Shown in pieces: positions 27,001-37,917 of a stretch of 64,000 bases of DNA. This stretch comes from Loxodes magnus. Its lineage: Eukaryota; Ciliophora; Karyorelictea; Loxodida; Loxodidae. Under the pieces are notes generated by a model. The model searched no databases and was not told where the DNA came from. It worked only from the letters and a program-made list of their open reading frames with translations. The position numbers and the translations under genes were made by a program. Within the stretch, counting starts at the first letter, position 1. The number at the start of each line of letters is the position of its first letter. The stretch spans positions 1,240,001 to 1,304,000 of the forward strand of contig CAMPDV010000010.1 in NCBI GenBank assembly GCA_946699065.1, given 5' to 3'.

Positions 27001-29204
27001 TAAGACTGATATTGAGAATCTAGTTGCTAAACTTAAAGCATAGTAAGAAAAATCTGATTAGTAGAAACTTCTAATTAAGCAGCATTTAAAGCATACCTAG
27101 GAAAAAGAGCTACAAAAGTAGCAAACTAAAGGCTAAAGATGCCTTTCTTCTTTTAAAAGATTAATTAAAAATACATTTTGCTGCAGCTTTTGTAATAGCA
27201 AACTTGGAAAAAATATAAAAAACTGTTTGTGCTATGTATCTTAAAGATAAAAGCTAATTTAAGCAGCAATTTAGTAGCTCTAGTTGATGAAGAAAAAGAA
27301 AAATAATAAGAATAAGAATAAGAATTTTGAATAGGAAGCAATATTATAAGGAGAGATCATAAGTTTGAGCAAGCTTTCAAGACTAGAATTTATGAGAACA
27401 GTAATGGTAAGATAGCATTAGGGAAAGCTATCTCTAACTCTAGATGATGTAGAGCAAATAATAACAGACAAATGGAAATAAATATAGATAGAAAAAAGAA
27501 TTCTAAAGGCTTAGTTGAGATAAGCTGATTTAGTTTACCCTAAATAAAATAAATAGATCTTAAATCAAGAGAAGGATGAAGCTTTGGAAGGCACATATCT
27601 TGGAATGCATCATAAGTATTAAGCCCAATTAAAGAAGATGCAGTAAAGTCATTATAAATTTCATTAGGTTGATTAATTTAGATAGCCTTTCGAGAAAGTA
27701 AAAGGAGACTGGAAATTTTTAGAAGATGTATAGAATATATCCTCAGATGAAGAATCAAAGGTAAGATTTTATGCAGGAGGATTATGATTTATTGTATAAC
27801 ACTAAAGATGTCTTCCATGAAACTAATGTGAAGATCGAATAAATCAAGGAGTAATTTAAGTAGCAGAAAAGAGATTAGCTCAGATCTGCATAGTCAAGGC
27901 AATAAAGAAAAAAGATCATAGAGCCAGAAAAAGAAAAAGAAAAAGAAAAGCCTAAGGAAGAAGTTCTTAATCCTGTAATTGAAGATGAGGAAGGTACGGT
28001 TAATTTGGAAAATCCTGAAAAGTTCCTAAATTACTGGGAAAATAAATTCTAACGTGAAATGCTAAAAATAATTTAGCTTCCATAGATAAAGAAAAGTTAA
28101 AAGCGCAATTTCTCCTTTGAAGATTAAGTTGAAATGAGTTCAGAATCTGAATTTAGTGAATTAATGGAATCTTAATGGGATAAACTGAATTTATCTAGTA
28201 CAATGTTAAAAGGAAACCTAGAAGAGATGCGAAACTCCCCATGTATTTGCTTTTATTAAGATTAGCTTTGGATGTTTGGTGGATCAAATGAAGCAAACTC
28301 ATTTAAAGTTTATTCCTTCAAAGACGAAAAATGGGAATAGTTCATAACTTAATCAGGTTTTCCTCCATAAAAATATGGAGTAACAATGGCATATTACAAA
28401 ATGTCTCTTTATGTATACGGAGGAAGCAAAAATTTATACTAAGGGAAGCCAAAAGATTTTCACAGTAGAGTTTATTAATTTGATTTTGTATATTAAGACT
28501 GGCATAAGCATATACCTAAATAAAGCTTAGGAACTAGAAGCTTCCACAAAAGTATTACTATAGGAAACTGAATGTTCGTGTATGGAGGAATTAATAAAGA
28601 AGGAAAATTTATTAGTGATTTGAATGCTTTGGACCTAGAAGACATGAACTGGGTTAAAATAGAAACCACTTCGTAGTAAGACATTTTTGGCATGCAAATG
28701 AATCCTGGATAAATAATAGAGTTTTCAATGGATTTTTCATGTGAGAGAGATCTAACTGAAAATTACTTCGAAGATGTATATAACATAGAGCATAATAAGG
28801 ATTTCGAGTTCATATATATATTTGGAGGAATTAATGAGCAAAATGAGATGTCAAATAGTGTATATTAACTATAACTAAACACCTATAATTTCTCTAATTT
28901 ATCGACTCTAGGTAAGCCACCTTGCGAAAGATTTAAGCATGCTTCGGTTTACTTCAAGCAGCATTTAATTATCTATGGGGGAAAAACAATTGATTCATAA
29001 GGAAAGCTTAACAATTTGGTAGATCTATTTTGCTTAAATCTGATTTCAAGAATGTGAAGTGAAGTCTCACTAAGCGCCTAGATAAGCAATTGCAACGGAC
29101 CTGTTGCCTGTAGAGTAGCTGAGGATTAGTTCATAATATTTGGAGGAACTGAACTTCTTTTATTAAACTCCATAGAGAACACCCCCTCAAGTGATAAGGA
29201 ATGA
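6029..29204 (+). CDS. Giant modular surface membrane protein with C-terminal kelch propeller
   Basis: About 7,700 residues. Met at 6029 starts a signal peptide (hydrophobic IATFLFILLEIILNVSA). Next come repeated LamG/concanavalin-like modules separated by Cys motifs such as CxxxCxGPxxxxC (near 6770, 7437, 8270, 9615, 18760, 19400, 20090). Furin-like Cys-rich stretches lie near 10300-10850, 16220-16800 and 20740-20950. A parallel beta-helix (pectin-lyase-like, repeated NxxxxxGGAIY-type turns) spans about 21000-25100. A GCC2/GCC3-type block follows (CEACPRGFYT, NGYWRSD, GYKGNLCNECEQGY, about 25390-25790). About nine membrane segments lie at 25799-26850, including the ciliate signature GYKPERCYWEF...YRK. 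No stop separates these from a coiled coil and a kelch propeller ending at TGA 29202 (a second TGA follows). The frame is unbroken 6029-11880 and 15542-27760. Between them it changes several times (see 11880-15100). A 16-nt intron lies at 27761. Likely an adhesin or surface sensor; the function is not known. Whether the kelch part is truly the same protein is the main doubt. Confidence 0.78.
11880..15100 (+). other. Frame-unstable block inside the giant gene
   Basis: LamG and Cys-rich coding continues, but the open frame changes at least eight times in 3.2 kb (for example near 11870, 12030, 12240-12360, 12935, 13200, 14510, 14930). Some switches fit short introns: 12007-12031 (25 nt, GTAAAC...ATATAG), which gives a smooth LamG continuation, and 14506-14519 (14 nt, GTGAGTGAAGACAG). 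Others do not fit a simple GT-AG intron. The net shift is zero, because the frame at 15542 equals that at 6029. Possible explanations are clustered introns, assembly indels or local decay. Confidence 0.6.
27287..29204 (+). other. Coiled coil plus six-bladed kelch domain (C-terminal part of the giant frame)
   Basis: From the Met at 27287 the frame encodes a Lys/Asn-rich start, about 270 residues of charged coiled coil, then six kelch blades. Each blade shows the diglycine strand: LWMFGG, LYVYGG, MFVYGG, IYIFGG, LIIYGG and FIIFGG. Conserved Trp positions of two blades are TGA (28568 region; RMW near 29060). The frame runs in without a stop from the membrane segments of the giant gene, so this is either its cytoplasmic tail or, less likely, a separate gene starting at 27287. 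Ends at tandem TGA TGA (29202-29207). Confidence 0.75.
27761..27776 (+). other. 16-nt intron in the coiled-coil part
   Basis: GTAAGATTTTATGCAG. Removal joins ISSDEESK to EDYDLLYNTKDVF in one frame. Without it the kelch part is out of phase with the upstream coil. With this intron and no other net shift, the whole gene from 6029 to 29204 is a multiple of three. Confidence 0.8.
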
Positions 29205-29301
29205 TGAAAAACTTACAAATTTAAAATATTATTTTACTTAATAAACTCTTAAAAGTAGCTTGCCAATATCTAAAAGATGCTTACTCTTATAAGCCATAAC
29301 A

Positions 29302-32111
29302 AGAAATAAGCAATACATTATAGAAATTCATATGGCTAAGGTAACTCAACATTAATTAATTATTGGCTAGTTTTCAAAAGCACAGACTTGAATGCATTTA
29401 TTATTAAACTTCTTAGTAAGATTTAACTAATAAGGAATAAATGTTCTAATGAATGTATTAAGAATAGCAATATTGGCAGCAATAATTTATTTGTATCTAT
29501 CTTAGTTATATTTATCAAGCTTTTTATATTTAAATATAGATATTAAGCTTATGCTAAGACTTATTAATTACAGAGCTAATTACTATCTAGAGCTTTAGTA
29601 AGCAGACCATTAGTTTATTTGATAACCATATCAGAAAAGTTAACTTATTTCCTCTTATTTTATTATGTTCATTACTATTTGCAAGCTTTGATCTAATTTT
29701 ATACAGTGATGAGTTGAGTTTAGTAACAATGTATTTTTATAGTTGTACATGAGCTTTGCTCTTAAACTTTTGCTTACTTAAGGATATTTATATCAATTGA
29801 CAAAGCTAGAGTTGTCTTAAACTTCTGTAAATGGACTTTCAGATCACTTCAACTATATTTCTAATAGAGATAAGATAAACTATACTAATTCTTCATTATA
29901 GTGCTACCTTCTAATCAATAGCATGTACCTTATTATATAGATAAGCTATTAACTAAGACATCTATATATTCCTTAGCAATTCTCCTAAAGGATTTAGAGC
30001 TAATCACTATGATGCTGGTACTAAAGATTGATATGCATCTTAAAATTAATAAGAGCTTGATTAAGTGGATAAGATTAAGCAAGTGCAAAGAAAAGCTGCT
30101 AAGTTAGAAATAGAAGGCTGAGGAGTAAGATTATTGGATAAGAAGAGTAAAGCAAAGTTTAAGATAGCAAGAAAAGCTTATTAGTCTAGTAAAATATCTA
30201 ATTACTTTCAATAAGTTCTTCATTATTTTAAGAGTTAAACCAAGAGAAACCAAATCACAATGATATTAAATTATAAGAGAAAAGAGAGATACTAAAATGA
30301 CTATAGCTAAATCCTTATATCTAAAATACAAATCTATTTAAATTGAAATAAAGGATTTAAAGTAGAGGACTGATTATCAATGCTCCAAAGAGTTAACTAA
30401 ATAATAAGTTAATTTACTAAACAACCTAAATAGTCAAATAACAGTTTTGAAAGTAAATAGGCTAAGTCTTAATATTTAAATAAGTAAATGCATAGAAGAA
30501 ATAGACTCCTTATTACTCTCATTCTTTGTTAGATTATAACTGTATATAGCTCTGAAATTCCAGTGTTTAAAGTGGATATTGATGAGCTTCCTTAAAAAAG
30601 ATACAATTAGATTTATGAATATTTCAAGGATGATATTTTGGTAATGGAATAGCGGTTTCTACATGAGTTTCCTCCATGGGCACATGATTTGTTCTAAAAG
30701 AATTATGAAGACCTTAGGATTTTAAATCCTGATGTATATTATTCTATGAAATCCTTAGCTGAAATTATTGGATTGCAAACTTGATAAACAATCCTTGTCG
30801 ACTCAGTAACTGAATATGCTTCCTTTTGTACTTCTGTAGTAGTGAAAGACAAAGAAGGGAAAGTTTTACATGGTAGAAATTTAGACTTTGATAACCCAGA
30901 GTTGCTACTGAAGTTGCTGTCAATAGTATAGTATGAAAAGAAAGGATAAAAGATCTTTACTTCTATAGAGTTTGCAGGATTCTATGGAGTTTATACAGCT
31001 ATAAAAGAGGATAAATTTGCAATTAGCTTTAATGTAAGAGAACTTAATTAGGAAGAAGGATCCATTAAAAACTGGAAGAAAGTCCTTAAAGGAATACCTA
31101 CTCATTCCTAAATGCTTATGCTTATGATGCTAAAAGCTAACAATTTCACTGAAGCTAAGTAGATCATAGAAGAGGCAGAATTAGCAAGTATTGGCTATGA
31201 GAGTTTAAGTGGAGTTGGATTAAATGAAGGAGTTAAAATATTCAAAAACTAAATAGGCTTTGATAGTGAAACCTTGCTAACAGATGATTCTTGGTTTATT
31301 GTCCAAACTAACTCAGATTAATAAGACGAGCGAGCATTGCTGACAGCATAAAAATTACAAGAAGTTGGTTAAGAAAATATTAGCGAGGAGACTTTACTAT
31401 AAGTAATGAATACAAAAGGAATAAGTAGAGATTCCACTATTTACACAAGCATTATGTCAGCTGGGCTGCATATATTAAACATAGAGCCAAAATACTAGCA
31501 ATGAAAACATCTTATAATCAAATAGTTTCAATTAATTCCTCCTATATAATGCACTATTCTAATTATAGCACTTCTAACCCCATAAATCTAAAAGTAAATA
31601 CCTCTAAACTCAGATAGTATTATTAAACTGATTTCTTCTTATAAAGTTGAGGACTTGAATCCTATTAAGAAGGGGCAAAGTTTAAATTATATTTGCCTTT
31701 AATGAAATACTTTTTACTAAATAGTGTTTTTATTCTGATCTATTTAATTAAATAGTCAGTTTATAAGCTATTGAAGAGCTTTTATATTCCTTTCTTAGGG
31801 AACTTTAAAAAAGTAAATTTATCTAGAATAGTAGTTCTGCATAAATAAAGTAGTAAACTGATCAGATTTTAACTGCAGCTATTTATAAAAGACTTGTAAG
31901 ATTCTATCTTTTCTAATATATATAAGTTATTAGATTCAAAGTATTTGCTATCTATCATGTAGCTTACTAGCTGTTTCTATAATCATATGTCTTAGTTAGC
32001 TAGAGTTTAGAAAAGCATGCTTAAGTTGTTCAGCTTAATTATAACTTTATTAATGCTTACTTGGTTTTAAAACTTACTAGGGAATAAATTAAATTTTAGC
32101 TGATTAAAGAT
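29302..32111. repeat. Long direct repeat, copy 2
   Basis: Second copy of 1-2809, starting 97 bases after the giant gene's stop. Differences from copy 1 are absent before about 30800 and accumulate to the right: a few in the amidase coding part, around a dozen beyond the stop, including a 1-nt deletion near 32009. The copy ends where sequence identity is lost at about 32111. Confidence 0.95.
30488..31504 (+). CDS. Acid ceramidase / NAAA-like amidase, copy 2
   Basis: 338 residues, paralogue of the gene at 1187, with the same signal peptide, Cys114 nucleophile, HGRNLDFDNP and IYTSIMSAG motifs and TGA stop (31502). Within the coding part I see about six substitutions versus copy 1: N105D, a V-to-I, a K-to-E, an A-to-S and two synonymous Leu changes. 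All key residues are kept, so both copies look functional. One TAA-to-CAA difference past the stop is seen, which would be silent under this code. The gene lies just downstream of, and in the same direction as, the giant gene. Confidence 0.85.
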
Positions 32112-33022
32112 AAAATAACAGTAGTAGCTGTGCTAATACTAAAATGAGAATGGCTATATATAGGTAAAATAGAGTGTTATATAGCTAGATGAAAGGATAT
32201 TATAAAACTATATAATCTTATCTTAAATGATCTGCTAAGTAAAAACTAAGAAAGTCATTTTTACTAAGTTTCTTTGATTATAAATTTGAAAAATGGAATA
32301 GTTATAAAGCAATTTAAATTAGAACCTTAATTTCCTTTAATGCAGTAAGCAATCTACAGCTTATTTTAATCTCTTAGATCCAAAAGTAAAATAATATAAT
32401 ATCTCCATTGCTCTTTAAAGGAAATGCCTTTATCTATACTAAAGACCATTACAGTCTAAAATAAGATCTGCTATATCAGTTTTAAATCTATTTAGCTTAT
32501 ATAATAACTAGCTTTTATATTAGTCTAAACATATATGTCTATTCTAAAGCTGCATAGGAGCTTAATAAGTATTAATAGCTAAAGTAACATATAAGAGCTA
32601 TATTTCGTATATTATTTATAGCATTAATTAAAGGATAAAGTATGAATATTATCTAGGATATTATAATATCTTATGCTGGATAGAGCTAGTTTAGCTAGGA
32701 TTATTAGAGTTATGTTATCTATTGATAGTTAGAATCAAATGCTACAGCTATATAGATATATTGTCAATCAACTTAGTATTTATAACCATTTATTCACTTG
32801 CTTATCTGACTTAAAAATAAGTGAGGAATTACTTATAAGCTACATAGTTCTATAGTAAGAGCATAATAAAGTGAGATTATAACATAAATATGCAATATAA
32901 GATTCCATAGTTAAGAGAATCAATAATGATCAGAAAGAGAAGCAGGGTTTAGTATGTATTATAGATTATCATAGAAGTATTATTGATGCTGAAAATAATT
33001 TAACCTATATTTATAAAATAAA
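32112..33022. other. Intergenic
   Basis: AT-rich region of about 900 bases after the repeat. No recognisable domain, RNA gene or repeat was seen. Confidence 0.5.
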
Positions 33023-35490
33023 ATGTAAGAGCTTATGTAAGAAAGAAATGACTTGCTAAATAAATCTTCTCTACATTTCAGAAATGTTGTTACTAAGTAG
33101 CCTGAAGGAAGAGTTTATCCACCATGTTAGTTGTCATAAAGCTTGAGAAAATAAAAAACACACTAGGATTATTTGATGTAAGAAGGAGTGTGGATGAGTG
33201 AAAATTTTTAAGATGAAAGGAAGTGAAAAATAGCAGTTGCTTATAAATTAGCTTAAGAAGCAGTTAATAAAAGAGAGCATATTATAAGAAAGCAATAAAG
33301 ATAAGAAATTAAAGCAAAAGGATTAAGCAGAGCCTTGTCTTATATGATATAAGCTTATTTTGGTGAGCTAGATGACGGGGAAAGAACATAGGAAGTAGAA
33401 ACTAACGATTAAACAGACGTAGAATCTTTATCTTAGGATATTAAAGAGCAAAATTAACCTACAGGTGATAACTTTACATACGCTGTGACTTAAATAAATA
33501 AATACTACTTTGAAAAAAAAGTAAACATTTGTATTGGTAAATACACCGATATGGAATCTATTCCCAGTTTTGTGGTTCTAGCTGAATATAAAAGAAAAAA
33601 AAGAACTTAAAAAAAGAAACTTTTACGACATGAAAATACTCTAAATGTAATACAAGCAATACCAGCATAATAACATACTTTAAGTTCACTAAATGAAAAT
33701 AATGCCTTATCTTAAAGTTAGTTAAAGGGAGACAAGAACTAAAGAAGTGTTAAGGATTACATTAAAAATATAATACACAAATATGGTTTCTAATAATTTT
33801 AGGAATACAAAACTGAGGAATTAGAATCTGGAACTAGTACTCCTGATATCATTCAAGAGGATTAGGATGGCGCAGAAATCGCAGATCCATTAATGTTATT
33901 TTATGATCCAGGAGAATTTGCTGATAATGATGAAGATTTTAGAAAGTATATGATATAAAAATACCAAATGGATAATCTTTTTATATAGCCTCATTGGGAA
34001 TAATTAGAACTCGAATTTAATAAAAGCCTGAATGATGAAGAAAAATAATAATAGATGCTGTATGAGCTTCTTCCTGATCCTGAAGAAAATAGCTTATTTG
34101 AAAGTAAGAAGCTAATGATTAATGACAATTAAGAGAATAAATTAGACTAAACTAATACCAACAGACATATTAAGTGGAATATAGATGAGGACTGCTAACT
34201 TGAAAAGCTTACTACTTATCTTGGAGGTAAATGGAATATAATAGCAGATGCTCTAGAAATTAACCAGAGCTTAATAGGAACAAATTTTACCGAAAACGAT
34301 TGCAAAGATAGATGGTTCGAATTGTAAAAAAGCAAAGGCAGAGAATTCTTTGAAAATTATTCTCCATATTCGTGGGGAAGCAATGGAATCCCACCAACTG
34401 GAAATATATATACAGGGTTTTCTTGACTTAATAAATAAGAGCAATTCAATTATATTAAGCAATAATAATAATTAAAAGTAACAGGAAGTAAATAGTACAA
34501 CCACTAGCAGCAAACAATTTAGTAAACACTTTTAGATAATTACTTTGTCAACCAGGCTGATTATTTCAATAACTATACTATTTTGAACACTATTCACTAT
34601 AACAACCAAGGATATTATCGCATAGATCTTCCTGAGTCAAAATATTTAGACCCAAAAGACATAAGAAGTAAATTGTAGCCTTAAGAGGAAAAGTAATATT
34701 CAGAAAAGCTTAACTAAGGATTAGCAGAAAAAGTAGAGCATATGAAAAAAAAGAACTAAGACTTAACATATGCAATAGGATGGGAGATAAAAGAAATGAG
34801 ACAAAAATAAGAGCTACTCAACTAATACAAAGCTTGTGGCTATAATTTACATACTCATGTAATAGATGAAAAAAACAAAATAAGATGTGAAAATAGCACA
34901 TGCTTCAGTTAGAGTAAGCCTTTAAATGCCAAAAAAGCAAGTAAACTTTAAATACAGATATAGAAGCTTTGAGAAAGGCAGCTCATATGAAAGAATAAAT
35001 GCCAGCTAATATTCAGAAATATAGAATGATATAAAATAGATAACCAAAAAGTGTTGCAAGGCCTTAAATGAATTTCCAGCAAAATTATCCGAATTAGTAG
35101 TTAATATAGTAATAATAATATTAGATACAGCATATGAATTAGATGCAAATTTAGATGATGTAGAACAAAAATTTATAGATGAAACCTTATTAATAGTTTT
35201 AGTAATAGTAAAACATACCCAAAAAAGTTGCACCTTAGCAGACCAAAAAGGCTCCAAATACAATGTTAAAGGCATAAATTATGGCCTAATAAAATTACTA
35301 AGGACAGCAAAATATTCCACGTATATAAGGGAATCAGGAAGTTAGCTAGCAGCTGCATTTTTAGCAAATTTAATACTTATATTAGCAACCCCATCCAGCC
35401 TAAAACTTGCTTACCAAATAATTATAAGAAGCAGGGGATTAGAAAATAAATAAGTAGAAAGAACAAGACAAAAGTAACAATATGAAGTGA
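33023..35490 (+). CDS. HSA-SANT chromatin protein (Eaf1/p400/Vid21-like)
   Basis: 816 residues after removal of one 17-nt intron. The N-terminal HSA domain (about residues 40-110) reads HQDYLMQEGVWMSENF...ERKWKIAVAYKLA. HSA domains bind actin-related proteins in chromatin remodellers, and the conserved Trp in ERKW is TGA (33224). An acidic middle follows. A SANT/Myb domain (about 383-435) reads WNIDEDCQLEKL...GGKWNIIADAL...NDCKDRWFEL. After the intron comes EALRKAAHMKEQ, then a Gln-rich tail (tracts coded by TAA/TAG/CAA). HSA followed by SANT and a Gln-rich tail, without a Snf2 ATPase between, is the layout of NuA4 subunit Eaf1; p400 has an ATPase inserted. Probable role: scaffold of a nuclear histone acetyltransferase complex. 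Stop TGA at 35488. The start at 33023 is the first Met of the continuous frame (MQELMQERNDLL). Confidence 0.85.
34941..34957 (+). other. 17-nt intron in the HSA-SANT gene
   Basis: GTAAACTTTAAATACAG. Splicing joins LNAKKA to NIEALRKAAHMKEQ and links the SANT frame to the Gln-rich tail. Without it the SANT frame meets two TGA codons within 50 bases. Confidence 0.85.
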
Positions 35491-36270
35491 AAATCTTTAA
35501 CCTTACATTTATATCAACATTCATATATATGTCAATTATTTTTAACCAATTGAATTTTATTCCTTACTCTTGTCTCTTTTAGAATCAAGAGCTAACTAAG
35601 AAAAACTCTATAGAATAATAACATCTTATCATACTATAAATAATTAATTAAGCATAACTATAAATACGCATATACTCAACTAAAACCACTCTTTTCTACT
35701 TTAATGTAGTTAAGTACTATTATTTTATAATTGTAATGCTGAAATAAAGCTAAATTAATAAAAGCAGCATTAGCTAAGAATTTTAAAGGATTATAGAAAC
35801 TTGCATTTAATAGATAGTTAATAAATTAAAAATTAATGATACTATATAAATCAAGAATTTAGTTGATCTTCTTTTGAAAAACATTAAAATAAACCTATTT
35901 TTCCTAGTTTGAAAGTTAGTAACTTTAAAATTAGATTTTCAATATATTTGATAAAAACATTTAATAAACTAATTAGTTCTCATTAATAAAACATTTTACC
36001 TCTGCTTTGCAGACATTGGCATCCTTTTATTTATTTTGATTTTTAAAATATTGATTCTAATTAGTATTAATCTAATTTAAGATATGATATTACTATTTTT
36101 GCCAGTTTGTCAAAAATTATGTATAGAAATATAGTAATCAATACCATTATTAAAATTAACTTCATGATTTGTGTAAAATGACAGGTTAATAGATCTTAAT
36201 TTTTTATTTTTAAGATGAAGATATTAAAATTGCCCTTCAATTTTAATGGTATGAATCAACTTAAACTCGA
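35491..36270. other. Intergenic, convergent
   Basis: About 780 AT-rich bases between the convergent HSA-SANT gene and the coiled-coil gene. No gene recognised; it should hold both 3' untranslated regions. Confidence 0.5.
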
Positions 36271-37917
36271 TCAAATTAAATTGTTATAATAATCTTACCC
36301 CATTAAGTTCTAGACAAAATTGCTTTTTTCGTCAGGAACTTTTTCAAGGTTGCTTGTTACTCTTACTATTTGAGATAGAGCCAGCTGCGTTGAAAATGCA
36401 GGTAAGATTAACTTTTCGTTAGTAATACTGAGGTTTGGATCAAATAATTTCGTTGTTTTGAATTAAATTAACCTTTTGAAAGTTCTATCCAAGTTTTCGT
36501 ACAATTTCTTGTAATTGTTTGACTGATCTTAAAAATTCTTTGCATTTAGTTAATTTTCCTCAAATTTTGAGACAACATTTTAATTAGGAGCAAATTAAAA
36601 ATGCTAAATTTAATTCTTTAACTAATCAGTGGATTCTCTTTTGAACTTTTCTACAATTTTTTAAATTCTATCTACTTCTTTTTAAAGTTTCTCGATTTTC
36701 TAATCTTTCTCCTCTATTTATTTATCATAGTCTATTTCACTTTCTTTAAAGTCTTCTTCAATTTATTCTAATTCTTCTTTTTACTCCATTAATTCTTATA
36801 TGTATAATTGCTTAACTTATGCGTCGTCTTCTGCTATGCTTTGGAGTTTATTATATTTCGCCCACAATTCACCATATGAATGTTCAAGATTTTAAAGATC
36901 TTCTCCAATTTCCTAATTCTTAATCTAAACTTCATTTAGCTCTTCTTAAAGTTATTTAGCTTTTTAATCTTTTTGATTAATTTTATTTTATAAATTTGCT
37001 ATTTGATTCGAATATTGCTATACAATCAGTTCCTAATTTTACTTAAGTTCCTAGATTTGAGCCATATACTACTATAAGTTTTATTTCAAGTATTCATTTT
37101 CTTCTTCTAGTTTGCTATTCAGTAGTTTGAAGTTATTTTCTTCTTATCCTTTCATATTTGATTCACTTAAAGTATCACTCGAAAGCTCAGATTTTTTTAT
37201 ATTTGTCCACTCTTATTTTTCTTTCTCTGAGCGTCTAAGTACTTCGATTTGCTACTTTAGTTCTATTATCTACTTACTATAATCTATATTTTCCCTTTAA
37301 AGCTTTTTCACCTAATTGTCATACTACGACCTAGAATCTTCATATTTTTTTGTTAGTTCACTTACTTTTTCCCAGATAGCTTATTATACATCAATGATAT
37401 TGTCACAATTAAACACCTAAAGCTTATGTAAAGTAGAAAAGCTTAACTATTTTGACTATTACTAAAGGGATTTTATCTCTTTGAATAGCTCGTTTATTAC
37501 ATTCATTTGGCAAGGTATTAAAGTTTCATCTGCTTCCTCTCCCGGATTAGGAATCTTATCCAAAATAGCACTGTCAAGCTACTTGAAATTCGATTATATT
37601 TTCGCTGTTTTTTGGACAACTCTATTAAGGAACTGAGTAATAGCTTGCAAACTAGTTGATTCATTATAGTCATTTGATTAATTTTGAGGTTAGATTTATT
37701 AACTTCCCATTTTAATGATAGTAGGCTTCAAGCTTATCTAAATGCCTTCAGTTTAATAAGGAAAAATTACTCTCTAGGTAGGCAAATTCTAGTCTTTTTA
37801 AGGAGAATCTTGCTCAAGAGTACTTTCAGAGTCTTATCTTATAGAAGACTGAAGCGGTCCTCTTTCTTTGAACTGTCTGACTTGCTTCAAAGTCTTAATC
37901 CTAAAGTTTTCAAGCAT
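36271..37917 (-). CDS. Coiled-coil protein, function unknown
   Basis: 548 residues in one unbroken frame with no intron. Met at 37917..37915 (MLENFRIKTLKQVRQFKERG), stop TGA 36273..36271 with a second TGA five codons on. After a Gln/Ser-rich N-terminal 80 residues there is a short ordered region (NQSNDYNESTSLQAITQFL...). A long heptad-rich Glu/Lys/Gln/Asn coiled coil then covers about residues 180-440, followed by a 100-residue C-terminal region with FKTTKLFDPNLSI. The general style (N-terminal linker plus long rod) resembles cytoskeletal or basal-body coiled-coil proteins, but I recognise no specific family. The antisense strand also gives open stretches, which are shadows. Confidence 0.8.

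Noticed and set aside
6029-29204. Euplotes-type code (TGA as Cys)
   Set aside because: Cys positions in zinc sites and disulfide modules are TGT/TGC, while TGA falls on conserved Trp columns, and TAA/TAG are clearly sense.
35006-35275. Minus-strand 89-codon frame
   Set aside because: Antisense of the Gln-rich tail of the HSA-SANT gene.
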